Shown: positions 1 to 9,043, counted from the stretch's first letter. The stretch: 64,000 nt of DNA from Cyclobacteriaceae bacterium (GCA_019638275.1 JAHBUC010000017.1:33859-97858); one strand, 5' to 3'. Numbers and translations: made by a program. Notes: a model not told the origin generated them from the letters alone.

Positions 1-1
1 C

Positions 2-1519
2 CACGAAATGGCCATACTCTCGCTATGGCTGGCCGCACACCAAATGAACAAAGTATTTGAAGAAATGCTTTTTGATTACGGGCGTTCAAAACCGATACTG
101 CCTCTAAAACAAGCCGGCCAAATTGTATGCGACAATGCTGCACGAAGAGATTGGAAAACAGTTTGTCCGATTGATAAAGACGATGAGGTTTACATTATTG
201 GTAATCCACCTTATTTGGGAAAAAGCCTGCAAGTTGAAGAGCAGAAAAATGATATGGATTTTGTCTTTTCATCTTTTAAGGGATACAAAAATTTAGACTA
301 CATCTCTATTTGGTTTTATAAGGGAGCAAAATACATCGAAGGACAAAATGCTCAATTAGCGTTTGTTTCTACTAATTCAATCTGCCAGGGAGAACAAGTG
401 GCTCTTCTTTGGCCTAAAGTTTTAAACAAAAAAATAGAAATTGGTTTTGCTTATCAATCTTTTAAATGGGTGAATAATGCGAAAGGCAATGCCGGTGTAA
501 CCGTTATTATTTTAGGATTGAGAAATGTAAATACAAAGCCAAAATATATTTTTATTAATAACACACGAAGAGAAGCCAGAAGCATTAATGCATATTTAGC
601 AGACGGAAGCGATGTTGTTGTTTCAGGATTAACTAAATCAATTTCCGGTTTTTCTGAAATGACAAGTGGTAGCAAGTTTAGTGATGACGGAAATTTGTTG
701 TTGGGCGAAGCAGAAAAAGAATCTTTAATCACTCAAAGCCCGAAAACAAAACCGTTCATTAAGAGATTTACTGGGGCACACGAATTCATCAATAATTCGC
801 ATCGCTTTTGTATTCACATCACCAACAAAACTGCTGAGGAGGCATGCAAAATTGATGCTTTGAATAAACGCTTTGAAAAAGTACGAGCGTTTAGACTGAA
901 AAGCACAAAGGCAGCAACAAAAAAAAAGGCGGCAACACCTTACTTTTTTGATGAAGACAAACATCAAGAAGTTGATTATATACTTGTTCCAAGTCACTCT
1001 TCTGAAAGTAGAGAGTACATTCCGATAGGATTTTTAGCAAGTGATATTATTGCAGGTAATTCAGCATTAGTCATCTACGATGCTCAACCCTGGCTATTCG
1101 GAGTTATTCATTCCAAAATGCACATGGTTTGGGTAGATGCAGTTGGTGGCAAACTCAAAACAGATTACAGGTATTCAGCCAAGTTATGTTACAACACCTT
1201 TCCTTTTCCTGACATCACCGTCAAGCAAAAAGAAAACCTGAATTTGTATGTATTTGCCATATTGGATGAACGCGCCAGGCACCCTGAAAAAACCATGGCC
1301 CAACTCTACGATCCCGATAAAATGCCCAAAGGGTTGAAACAGGCTCATGAAGAACTGGACCGAGCCGTAGAGCAATGTTACCGCCTGCAACCTTTTACAT
1401 CCGATACCGAGCGCTTGGAATATTTATTTAAACTGTATGAGGAAATGAGCAAACACGGAACCTTGTTTGAAAAACAGAAGAAACCGAGAAAGCCCGCGGC
1501 CAACAAAGTGAAAAAATAA
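2..1519 (+). CDS. MmeI-like DNA methyltransferase, 5' end outside window
   Basis: C-terminal part of a class I SAM-dependent DNA adenine methyltransferase of the MmeI/type IIL kind. The reading frame is open to the window edge (His-Glu precede the first Met at 8), so the N-terminus is missing. The amino-methyltransferase motif NPPY is at 203-214. It is followed by the family stretches FVSTNSICQGEQV and KGNAGVTVIILGLRN. The last third (IYDAQPWLFGVIHSKMHMVW, then TDYRYSAKLCYNTFPFP) matches the target-recognition end of this family. MmeI itself carries an N-terminal nuclease on the same chain; whether this protein does cannot be seen here. The stop overlaps the next start by one base (TAATG), so it heads a tight four-gene operon. 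The recognition specificity is unknown. Confidence 0.85.
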   Translation, partial: HEMAILSLWLAAHQMNKVFEEMLFDYGRSKPILPLKQAGQIVCDNAARRDWKTVCPIDKDDEVYIIGNPPYLGKSLQVEEQKNDMDFVFSSFKGYKNLDYISIWFYKGAKYIEGQNAQLAFVSTNSICQGEQVALLWPKVLNKKIEIGFAYQSFKWVNNAKGNAGVTVIILGLRNVNTKPKYIFINNTRREARSINAYLADGSDVVVSGLTKSISGFSEMTSGSKFSDDGNLLLGEAEKESLITQSPKTKPFIKRFTGAHEFINNSHRFCIHITNKTAEEACKIDALNKRFEKVRAFRLKSTKAATKKKAATPYFFDEDKHQEVDYILVPSHSSESREYIPIGFLASDIIAGNSALVIYDAQPWLFGVIHSKMHMVWVDAVGGKLKTDYRYSAKLCYNTFPFPDITVKQKENLNLYVFAILDERARHPEKTMAQLYDPDKMPKGLKQAHEELDRAVEQCYRLQPFTSDTERLEYLFKLYEEMSKHGTLFEKQKKPRKPAANKVKK

Positions 1520-2508
1520 TGAACAGCGAAATACTGATATACCAAAACCAGGACGGCAACATTAAAATTGATGTACGCTTAGAAGAGGAAACCGTTTGGC
1601 TTACGCAAGACCAAATGGCCACGCTGTTTGGCAAAGCCAAATCAACCATAAACGAACACATCAAGAACATTTATGAAGAAAAAGAACTTACGGAGGCCAC
1701 AACCATGAAGAAATTCGGAAATTCCGAATTTCAGCAAAAGGCGCCCCATTACTATAATTTAGATGTCATTATTTCAGTAGGCTACCGGGTAAAATCAGTA
1801 CAAGGAACGCAATTCAGAATTTGGGCCACCCAACGCCTTAAAGAATACATTGTAAAGGGTTTTGCGCTCAATGACGAGCGCTTTAAAACCGGCAACTCGA
1901 TGAACTACTTTACCGAGTTGCAGGAACGGATTCGGGAAATTCGTTTATCCGAGCGCTTTTTCTACCAAAAAATAAAAGACATTTACGCCACCAGTATTGA
2001 TTATAATCCGAATGACGAAAAAACGGTGTTGTTTTTCAAAACCGTGCAGAACAAATTACTTTGGGCAATCAGTAGCCATACAGCAGCCGAGTTGGTGTAT
2101 CGCAGGGTTGACGCAAGCCAGCCTTTAATGGGCATGCAATCATTTGACAAAAAAAATGCTGCTGCCATAAAAAAAACAGATGTAAGCATTGCCAAGAATT
2201 ACCTGAACGAAGACGAGATGCGTTTGCTCGGGCTTTTGGTTGAACAATACCTGGCCTTTGCCGAAACCATGGCCCAACAGCAAACACCCATGTACATGAA
2301 AGACTGGATACAGCGGTTGGATAGCATACTGCAATTAAATGGGCGGGAGTTACTTACCCATGCAGGAAAAATAAGTCATGAAATGGCCGTTGAAAAATCG
2401 GAAAAAGAATTGGAGAAATTTCGCGTTACGCAAAAGGCAATAGAAAAAGAGCAGAGTTTAAAAGAGCTGGAGCAAGACATTAAGCAACTGAAGCAAAAGG
2501 AGAAATAA
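1519..2508 (+). CDS. RhuM family protein
   Basis: RhuM-family protein of 329 residues, close to the usual length. It has the N-terminal signature VRLEEETVWLTQDQMATLF, then a segment ending in YYNLDVIISVGYRVKS and FRIWATQRLKEYIVKGF, typical of this family. The C-terminus (about residues 280-329) is Lys/Glu-rich and probably a coiled coil. The family was named from a Salmonella pathogenicity island, but its biochemical role is unknown. It is very often found beside restriction-modification genes, and here it sits between a DNA methyltransferase and a helicase. The N-terminal part looks like a DNA-binding helix-turn-helix, so a regulatory or DNA-targeting role in the module is an inference. Only three bases separate it from the next gene. 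Confidence 0.85.
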   Translation: MNSEILIYQNQDGNIKIDVRLEEETVWLTQDQMATLFGKAKSTINEHIKNIYEEKELTEATTMKKFGNSEFQQKAPHYYNLDVIISVGYRVKSVQGTQFRIWATQRLKEYIVKGFALNDERFKTGNSMNYFTELQERIREIRLSERFFYQKIKDIYATSIDYNPNDEKTVLFFKTVQNKLLWAISSHTAAELVYRRVDASQPLMGMQSFDKKNAAAIKKTDVSIAKNYLNEDEMRLLGLLVEQYLAFAETMAQQQTPMYMKDWIQRLDSILQLNGRELLTHAGKISHEMAVEKSEKELEKFRVTQKAIEKEQSLKELEQDIKQLKQKEK

Positions 2509-2511
2509 AGT

Positions 2512-4476
2512 ATGCCCGATTTAATACGAGTAGAATATAAACAAACAGGCGCAAGCAAAAAGACAAACGCTTTGGGCATGCGTGAAATGCAGGAACGGGC
2601 ATATAACGCGCGCACCGCTCAATACCTGTTGATAAAAGCACCGCCCGCATCGGGCAAATCAAGAGCCCTGATGTTTATCGCCTTAGACAAGCTGAACAAT
2701 CAGGGAATTAAAAAAGCCATTATTGCTGTTCCTGAAAAATCAATCGGGGCTTCGTTTAGTTCTACCGAGTTAAAGAAGTTTGGATTTTATGAAGATTGGA
2801 CAGTAAGCCCCAAGTACAATTTATGCACTGCAGGCTCTGACAAAAGCAAAGTAAAAACGTTTCTGCAATTCCTGGAAAGCAGCGATAGCATTTTGATTTG
2901 TACCCATGCCACGCTACGTTTCGCATTTGAGGGTTTGGATGAAAAGAAACTGAACGATACCCTGATTGCCATTGACGAGTTTCACCACGTTTCAGCTGAT
3001 GGCGATAACCGGCTGGGTGAAGTGATGAAAAGCATCATGTCAAAATCAAACGCGCACATTATAGCCATGACGGGTTCCTATTTCCGTGGCGATAATGTTC
3101 CTGTTTTACTTCCGGAAGATGAGGCAAAATTCACAAAAGTTACCTACACGTATTATGAACAGCTAAACGGTTATGAGTTTCTCAAATCGTTGGGAATTGG
3201 ATACCACTTTTACACGGGCCGTTACTTTAAAAAACAGCCCGACAAGGAAATGTCGGCATTGGAAGAAATTCTGGACGAAAGCAAAAAAACGATCATTCAT
3301 ATTCCAAGTGTAAATTCCGTAGAATCGTCACGGGAAAAATATGAAGAAGTGGGACATATTATTGACGCTTTGGGCGACTTGGAATATCAAGATGAAAAAA
3401 CAGGTGTGTTGTATGTAAAAAGTAAGCGTACCGGAAATATTCTTAAAATAGCCGACCTGGTAAATGACAATCCAAAAGAGCGGGATAAAATTTCTGCTTA
3501 CCTGCGCAACGCGAATTCGCCTGATGCTATTGACATTATCATTGCTTTGGGAATGGCAAAAGAAGGATTTGATTGGCCCTATTGCGAACACGCGTTAACT
3601 ATAGGTTACAGAGGCTCTTTAACTGAAATCATTCAAATCATTGGGCGGGCCACGCGTGATAGTAACAACAAAGCACATGCACAGTTCACCAATTTAATTG
3701 CACAGCCGGAAGCCGATACCGATGAAGTAAAAGTAGCTGTAAACAATATGTTGAAGGCCATTACAGCATCGTTACTGATGGAGCAAGTGCTTGCCCCAAA
3801 TTTTCGCTTCAAACTAAAGGATGATGATAGCGAAGAAGATGAAAAAAATGATGATGAAAACACGATAAGGATCAGAGGGTTCAAACTGCCGACATCACAA
3901 CGGGCAAAAGACATCATTGAAAGCGACTTAAACGACTTGAAAGCCCGGATTTTGCAAGATGACCAAATGCTTAAGGCAATGCCCGGCAACGTAGAACCGG
4001 AAGTCATCAACACGGTTTTGATTCCGAAAATCATTCGTGAAGTTTATCCTGACTTGAGTGAAGAAGATGTGGAAGCTGTTCGTCAACATGTGGTGGTGGA
4101 CTCCGTGATCAAAAACAGCGTAATTGAAGAACAAGGCGGAAAGAAATTTGTGCGAATGGCTAATAGCTTTGTGAATATTGATGACATTCACATTGATCTG
4201 ATTGACCAGGTAAATCCGTTTCAAAAAGCCTTTGAAATACTATCGAAGTCAGTAACAACCCAAGTATTGAAATTGATTGACGAACATATTCAGTCTATAA
4301 AAATTGAAATGACCGAGGATGAGGCTGTAATGCTATGGCCAAAAATAAAGGAATGGATTGGACGAACGGGCGAAGCGCCCAACCTTCAATCCTATGACCC
4401 AAAAGAAAAACGAATGGCAGAAGCAATTATATTTCTACGCGAATTAAAGAGGCAACGAGCATTAAATGAGCAATAA
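2512..4476 (+). CDS. DEAD/DEAH-box superfamily 2 helicase of a defence-type operon
   Basis: Superfamily 2 ATPase of 654 residues. A Walker A variant APPASGKS is at residues 43-50, the Walker B box DEFH at 155-158, motif III TGSYFRGD at about 187-194, and a C-terminal RecA-like domain carries motif VI QIIGRATR. The region from about residue 450 on is specific to this protein; it begins with an acidic low-complexity linker and has no domain I recognise. The arrangement resembles the helicase/translocase subunit of restriction-like systems, with the methyltransferase two genes upstream and a GIY-YIG protein immediately downstream (11-base overlap). DNA rather than RNA as substrate is inferred from this context. 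Confidence 0.8.
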   Translation: MPDLIRVEYKQTGASKKTNALGMREMQERAYNARTAQYLLIKAPPASGKSRALMFIALDKLNNQGIKKAIIAVPEKSIGASFSSTELKKFGFYEDWTVSPKYNLCTAGSDKSKVKTFLQFLESSDSILICTHATLRFAFEGLDEKKLNDTLIAIDEFHHVSADGDNRLGEVMKSIMSKSNAHIIAMTGSYFRGDNVPVLLPEDEAKFTKVTYTYYEQLNGYEFLKSLGIGYHFYTGRYFKKQPDKEMSALEEILDESKKTIIHIPSVNSVESSREKYEEVGHIIDALGDLEYQDEKTGVLYVKSKRTGNILKIADLVNDNPKERDKISAYLRNANSPDAIDIIIALGMAKEGFDWPYCEHALTIGYRGSLTEIIQIIGRATRDSNNKAHAQFTNLIAQPEADTDEVKVAVNNMLKAITASLLMEQVLAPNFRFKLKDDDSEEDEKNDDENTIRIRGFKLPTSQRAKDIIESDLNDLKARILQDDQMLKAMPGNVEPEVINTVLIPKIIREVYPDLSEEDVEAVRQHVVVDSVIKNSVIEEQGGKKFVRMANSFVNIDDIHIDLIDQVNPFQKAFEILSKSVTTQVLKLIDEHIQSIKIEMTEDEAVMLWPKIKEWIGRTGEAPNLQSYDPKEKRMAEAIIFLRELKRQRALNEQ

Positions 4477-5677
4477 GAAAAAGATATCGCTAGATGACAT
4501 CTTCAACGATGATGACTTTGGACTGTTGGATTCCACAGCAAAAACATCAACCGTAAAAAGCGAAGATGATAGACTGATTGATTCATTTGAGGAGATTAAT
4601 ACATTTGTTGATAAAAATGGACGGGAACCGAATTCATCCAGCATGTCTGAATATGGACTTTTGGCCCGACTTAAAAATATCCGACAAAACGAGCAACAGA
4701 AAATAACGTTAAAGCCATTTGACCGTCATAATCTTTTGGGCGAAGTTGAAATGCCTAAAGCATCCATTGATGACATTTTGAATGATGAAGAGTTTGGTTT
4801 ATTAGTGACAGACAGTGATTTATCCATTTTCCAATACAAACACATTTCAAAGGAAGACGAAAGAGACAAGGCGGATTTTATTGCTCAGCGAAAATCTTTA
4901 AAAGAAGAAGAGTTTGCACCCTACGAGAAAATGTTCCAAAAAGTACATCAGGAAATCAAAGAAGGGAAGCGCAAAATTCTGCCCTTCAGAAACATTGAAA
5001 AGAACTTACACGTTGGCTATTTTTATCTCATTGATGGAGTAATGCTCTATCTTAAAGAAGCCAACATTGAAAAATCGGTTCGGGAGCTAAAATCCGGAAA
5101 TCGCGAACGCATTGAAGGTCGCACCTTCACCATTTTTGAAAACGGAACCTTTAGCAATATGCTTTTCCGCTCACTTGGAAAGCAAATTCAAAAAAGTGGT
5201 AAGCTGATTACAAACACACAAGAAGGAATCAATGCCGAACTATATGTAAATGCAGGAATGGTAAAGGAGGAGGATATTCAAACGGGATGGATCTATGTTT
5301 TAAAATCTAAATCGACTCATCCGGAGATTTCCGCCATTAAGAACTTATATAAAATTGGTTTCTCTACATCCCCGATTGATGAACGAGTTAAAAATGCAAA
5401 AAATGAAGCAACATACTTATATGCAGACGTCAACAAAGTTTCAAGCTATGCTTGCTATAACCGAAATGCAGATAAATTAGAACTATTACTTCATCGTTTC
5501 TTTGCCGAAGTCTGCCTCAATATTGACATTGAAATCACTCAGGGAAAACGGATTACACCAAGAGAATGGTTTGTAGTACCCTTTGAAGAAATCGAAAAGG
5601 CTATTGAGTTAATCTTGAATGAACAGATCACAAACTATAAGTATGATAGAAGAATTGAAAAAATTGTACTGAAATAG
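4466..5677 (+). CDS. GIY-YIG (Mug113/T5orf172-type) nuclease-like protein
   Basis: Protein of 403 residues with a C-terminal GIY-YIG domain of the Mug113 type (about 274-385). GWIYVLKS supplies the GIY strand, LYKIGFS (about 294-300) the YIG strand, then DERVKNA, LLHRFF and PREWFVV follow as in the family. The N-terminus carries an internal repeat, SLDDIFNDDDFGLL at 8-21 and SIDDILNDEEFGLL at 100-113. These are acidic short motifs that may bind a partner. A charged helical region lies between. The start overlaps the helicase gene by 11 bases, so the two are probably translationally coupled. It is the only evident nuclease candidate in the visible part of the operon. Catalysis is inferred, not shown. 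Confidence 0.75.
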   Translation: MSNKKKISLDDIFNDDDFGLLDSTAKTSTVKSEDDRLIDSFEEINTFVDKNGREPNSSSMSEYGLLARLKNIRQNEQQKITLKPFDRHNLLGEVEMPKASIDDILNDEEFGLLVTDSDLSIFQYKHISKEDERDKADFIAQRKSLKEEEFAPYEKMFQKVHQEIKEGKRKILPFRNIEKNLHVGYFYLIDGVMLYLKEANIEKSVRELKSGNRERIEGRTFTIFENGTFSNMLFRSLGKQIQKSGKLITNTQEGINAELYVNAGMVKEEDIQTGWIYVLKSKSTHPEISAIKNLYKIGFSTSPIDERVKNAKNEATYLYADVNKVSSYACYNRNADKLELLLHRFFAEVCLNIDIEITQGKRITPREWFVVPFEEIEKAIELILNEQITNYKYDRRIEKIVLK

Positions 5678-6490
5678 TCAATTTTTACCGGTTCTAATGT
5701 TCTCTATCCTTCTCAACCCCTTTTTCACCAACCTGTCACGCACCACATCCGCCAGCCAAGGCCATGCACCTGCCAGTCGTGCCAGGAAACCACGGCTTGC
5801 GGGTATGGTTACTTCACGCTTTTTGGTTTTCATCACAGATAATATCTCGGCAACCACGCGCTTAGGTGTAAGCACCTTTTTGCTGCCGGAAAATACGAGG
5901 GCGGTTTCTTCGCGGTATTGAAGTTCCAGGTCATACATGGGAGTTTTCACCAAATCGGGGCACACCACGCTGATAGTTACGCCAAAGGGCGCATACTCGT
6001 GTGCGGCCGCCAATGAAAACCCGCGCACGGCAAATTTGGAGGCGCTGTACAGCGCAATGCCCGGCACAGGCGCAATACCGGCCAACGAAGCGATGTTGAT
6101 GATGTGTCCGCGACCTTGTTTTTTCATTTGCGCACCAACCGCATGCGTGCCGTACAACGTGCCTTTGGTATTGATGTCGATGTGTCGGTCAATGTCACTA
6201 ACCGGAACGTTGTAAACAAAACCCGGTTGTACAATGCCTGCAAAGTTTACGAGGTAATCGATGGTGCCAAATTTTTGCACGACAGAGTCGGTCATGTTCT
6301 TCCACGCGGAAGCATCGCGCACATCTAACGTGTAAAACATCAGTTGATCTGATGCCGGCAGCGCAGTTTGAATGTTATCGAGTTGAATATCCGCCAAACA
6401 CAAACGGTAGTGTTGTGCGTGCAGGGCGTGTGCAAAGGCAAACCCAATGCCGCTGTTCGCTCCGGTAATGATGGCAACGGGTTTATTCAT
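5678..6490 (-). CDS. SDR family NAD(P)-dependent oxidoreductase
   Basis: Classical short-chain dehydrogenase/reductase of 270 residues. The cofactor-binding TGANSGIG is at residues 9-16, an NFAG variant of NNAG at 82-85, catalytic Ser135, and YxxxK with Tyr148 and Lys152. I chose the ATG at 6490 (MNKPVAIITG) over the upstream one at 6511 because the Rossmann strand normally begins a few residues from the start and the longer form overlaps the upstream gene more. It overlaps the ceramidase-like gene by 8 bases, so the two are co-transcribed and may act on related lipids; that link is an inference. Its stop codon abuts the stop of the defence operon with no intergenic base. Substrate not predictable. 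Confidence 0.85.
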   Translation of the reverse strand: MNKPVAIITGANSGIGFAFAHALHAQHYRLCLADIQLDNIQTALPASDQLMFYTLDVRDASAWKNMTDSVVQKFGTIDYLVNFAGIVQPGFVYNVPVSDIDRHIDINTKGTLYGTHAVGAQMKKQGRGHIINIASLAGIAPVPGIALYSASKFAVRGFSLAAAHEYAPFGVTISVVCPDLVKTPMYDLELQYREETALVFSGSKKVLTPKRVVAEILSVMKTKKREVTIPASRGFLARLAGAWPWLADVVRDRLVKKGLRRIENIRTGKN

Positions 6491-7850
6491 GTTGCTTATT
6501 TTGTCCGGCATGATCGATCAGCGCTTCCAGGCAAGTGGTTACGTAGGCCCCTGTTCCGTAGCCATACCAATTCATCAATCGGGTTTCGTAGTGGTTGGTT
6601 TCAAAATATTTGTCGGGCGTAACATACCCGATGTAGCCGCCATTGAAGCTGGTGACCATCGGCATCAAATCATAGGCAGCACCTTGCCGATCAAGTTGTG
6701 CATGAAACTCTCCGGAATAGTCGCAGGGTGTGCCCAACATCAATACATCACCCAATTGCAAAGCCGTAAGAAAAACCGGGTACTCACCAAAGGCCGAACG
6801 AAACACCCACGAACGCAACCGTAAATTACCAGTAAGCTTGGGTTGCGGATCATTCAACATTAACCCTACCCGATAAAAATTCAGCGCGTTTTGTTCAAGC
6901 TGTTTCAGGGTTGATGCAGATGAGGTCACCGCTTGTGTCAGTTCCGTAGCCATCCAGCCGATGCAATCATCGCCACCTTTAGGCACCTTACACGCGTGAC
7001 TGCCCACCGCACCTGCGAGAAACATGGCAAAAGAATAACCGCTGGCTTCCACACTGTCGACAAGCGCTCCGGGATAATCGCGTGAAATGCGCAGATCGCG
7101 TGACGATAAGCAAGTGGCATGCGCTGCGTAGCTCAACAGGATTTGCTTTGTGCTGTCAGCAAATTCAAATTCAACGATGCGCAGCAACGAATCCACCGGG
7201 CCATCTTTGATCAACCGGTTTCGTATAGTATGCGGAACAGGAACAACACCCGTTCGGAGTGTGGAGGGCTTTTGCTTGCGTGCCGCTTTTTGAATACAGG
7301 CTTTGATCTGATCAACAATAAAGCGAACCACCTGTTCATTGTAATCGCCATACAAAAAAGAAGCTGCGCCCTCACCCCAGTTGCCAATGCTGTTATGGCT
7401 GTGCGTGGCCCCGAGGTAGGTGTTCTCCAATGAGAAACCGATGGAAGGCAATTCTTTTTCAAGCAGTTGTGTTACCACAGGTGGAATGATGAGCAGGTCA
7501 GCACTCACGATGGCCACCCTTCGCACGCCATTGTCGATCACCATCGCCCGCACAAAAACCGAATCGCGGATTTCGGTGTATAGTTTTCCTCTTCTCTTGC
7601 CGTACCCGGCAGTAGCTACCGGGAAAGATGGCACCAGGCTTTCTTTTGCGGAGCCGACATTAAACTGTTCAGCACGTCCTGCCTCAGCCGGTGGCAATGC
7701 GGCTATGCGTTGTTGCATCTCCTTTAGCATTGCGGTTCGATCATTCGACCGGTTTACGGGGGCAATGGTGATCAATGCCAACAAGAGCAGGAACCCCAAC
7801 AGAAAAAGAAAGGCCTTGCCAACACCACGAAAAATTTTATTAACCTTCAT
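6483..7850 (-). CDS. neutral/alkaline ceramidase-like hydrolase
   Basis: Membrane-anchored or exported protein of 455 residues with one N-terminal hydrophobic helix (about 12-32). It matches the N-terminal domain of neutral/alkaline non-lysosomal ceramidases, which cleave the amide bond of ceramide to sphingoid base and fatty acid. The zinc-ligand region GATHSHNSIGNWGEG and the segment SSRDLRISRDYPG align with the family's THSG and catalytic-serine regions (the latter from memory of the family). It is shorter than the roughly 650-residue bacterial ceramidases and appears to lack their C-terminal Ig-like domain. Many Bacteroidota make sphingolipids, so the activity is plausible; other amidase or ester substrates are possible. 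Co-transcribed with the SDR downstream. Confidence 0.75.
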   Translation of the reverse strand: MKVNKIFRGVGKAFLFLLGFLLLLALITIAPVNRSNDRTAMLKEMQQRIAALPPAEAGRAEQFNVGSAKESLVPSFPVATAGYGKRRGKLYTEIRDSVFVRAMVIDNGVRRVAIVSADLLIIPPVVTQLLEKELPSIGFSLENTYLGATHSHNSIGNWGEGAASFLYGDYNEQVVRFIVDQIKACIQKAARKQKPSTLRTGVVPVPHTIRNRLIKDGPVDSLLRIVEFEFADSTKQILLSYAAHATCLSSRDLRISRDYPGALVDSVEASGYSFAMFLAGAVGSHACKVPKGGDDCIGWMATELTQAVTSSASTLKQLEQNALNFYRVGLMLNDPQPKLTGNLRLRSWVFRSAFGEYPVFLTALQLGDVLMLGTPCDYSGEFHAQLDRQGAAYDLMPMVTSFNGGYIGYVTPDKYFETNHYETRLMNWYGYGTGAYVTTCLEALIDHAGQNKQHE

Positions 7851-7934
7851 GTGGCGTTAAGTTAAGGAAAACAGGATCAAGACACACTGGAATTCAGCAA
7901 ACAAAAGTTTATCTTAGAAGTAAAATTGTCCCCC

Positions 7935-8387
7935 ATGAAAGAATATTCAACCAAGTACTTTGTTGTATTGCTTGCTGCTGTATGCCTTGCATCATGCGCA
8001 CCAAAAACCCGAATTTTATCATCGAATACTGCACCACAACGCACCGATGGCCAGGCTTTTATCTTAACAGAAATCAGTGAAGATAATACCTATGGCTATT
8101 CGGAGAAAAACCCGGTCAAGGTCGGTGGTGTTGATAAAATGGAAGGCCCCGTAAACGAAAGACGTTTTCTAAATGCCTTGGCGGGACCAAATGGCGAACC
8201 GATAACCTATCAACGAATGGGAAGTTGTTGCCCGTTTAAAACACCCAATGGAATCAGCGGAAGCGGATTACTTGATAAGTATAAAATTATATGGGAAGGT
8301 CAGACCACCGAGGTGTTCTTATACTTGAACATGTATGATTACGGGAAGCTGAAATGCCCGGTTGGCCTTACTCTCAAATCTAATTAG
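7935..8387 (+). CDS. hypothetical lipoprotein
   Basis: Predicted lipoprotein of 150 residues. The ATG at 7935 is preferred over the in-frame TTG at 7926 because it leaves a normal lipoprotein signal (KYFVVLLAAVCLASC) with the lipid-modified Cys about 22 residues in. The mature part contains two adjacent Cys in GSCCPF and another in KCPVG, which could form disulfides. It belongs to a small family of Bacteroidota lipoproteins that databases sometimes label as an aldolase; nothing here supports an enzymatic function. The downstream OM-barrel gene starts five bases after its stop, so they are likely one transcription unit. Confidence 0.7.
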   Translation: MKEYSTKYFVVLLAAVCLASCAPKTRILSSNTAPQRTDGQAFILTEISEDNTYGYSEKNPVKVGGVDKMEGPVNERRFLNALAGPNGEPITYQRMGSCCPFKTPNGISGSGLLDKYKIIWEGQTTEVFLYLNMYDYGKLKCPVGLTLKSN

Positions 8388-8392
8388 CACTC

Positions 8393-9043
8393 ATGACTTT
8401 TGTCAAAGTTGCACTTGCGTTCGCACTCCTGTGCGGTTCACTCCTGCTATATGCCCAACCCGGTATTGAACTTCATGGAGGTCTGACCAGTTCAGTTATT
8501 AAGGTAAAAGCCGAAAATGGAAATAGCTCATCACCTCCTTCATTTGTTCGCAGGTATAGCTTTCACCTGGGTTTACTTGCATCATTTCCGGTTTCTGAAC
8601 TTTCAGCCATAGAAACAGGACTATATCTTTCATCCCGCGGAACAACTGTTGAGAATAACGCCTTCTGGGGATTTGATATAACACTAAGCAGTATATCCAT
8701 CAATTATATTGAAGTGCCATTTTTATTTACACTGGAACCTGGAGGCTTTAAACTTTTTGCCGGGCCGCAATACTCCATACTAGCAAGTGCAAAAGCAGAG
8801 GGAGAGGACATCAAAAGAGCATTCGAAACAGGAAACCTCGAGCTCAGATACGGCTTTGCCTTTCAAGCTAATAAGTTTGGCGGGCGATTAAGTTTCATTA
8901 ACGGTTTAACGGACATTTATAAAAATCCCGAATGGAGATGGAAAAACAATGCATACACTATTTCAATAACATACGCTTTGGTAAAACCTAAAAGCACTGC
9001 AAAATCAAAAAAGTCAGATGTACCGCACCGTACATTAGATTAA
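8393..9043 (+). CDS. PorT-like outer membrane beta-barrel protein
   Basis: Protein of 216 residues with a Sec signal (FVKVALAFALLCGSLLLYAQ) and alternating hydrophobic strands typical of the small outer membrane beta-barrel (PorT-like) family. Recognisable strand patterns include FHLGLLASFPVSELSAIETG and YIEVPFLFTLEPGGFKLFAG; the last is the usual barrel signature. Role unknown; such proteins are common in Bacteroidota and most have no assigned function. It follows the lipoprotein gene closely. Its 3' end overlaps the convergent tolC-like gene by four bases, leaving no space for an independent terminator. Confidence 0.7.
   Translation: MTFVKVALAFALLCGSLLLYAQPGIELHGGLTSSVIKVKAENGNSSSPPSFVRRYSFHLGLLASFPVSELSAIETGLYLSSRGTTVENNAFWGFDITLSSISINYIEVPFLFTLEPGGFKLFAGPQYSILASAKAEGEDIKRAFETGNLELRYGFAFQANKFGGRLSFINGLTDIYKNPEWRWKNNAYTISITYALVKPKSTAKSKKSDVPHRTLD

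Noticed and set aside
3633..4034. Minus-strand open frame of 133 residues inside the helicase gene
   Set aside because: Low-complexity serine-rich product opposite an acidic coding stretch; the plus-strand helicase has clear motifs there.
6491..6511. Longer SDR start at 6511
   Set aside because: It adds seven residues before the Rossmann strand and deepens the overlap with the upstream gene; the ATG at 6490 fits the family better.
7420..7860. Plus-strand frame of 146 residues antisense to the ceramidase-like gene start
   Set aside because: No signal or domain; the opposite strand has the membrane anchor and conserved residues.
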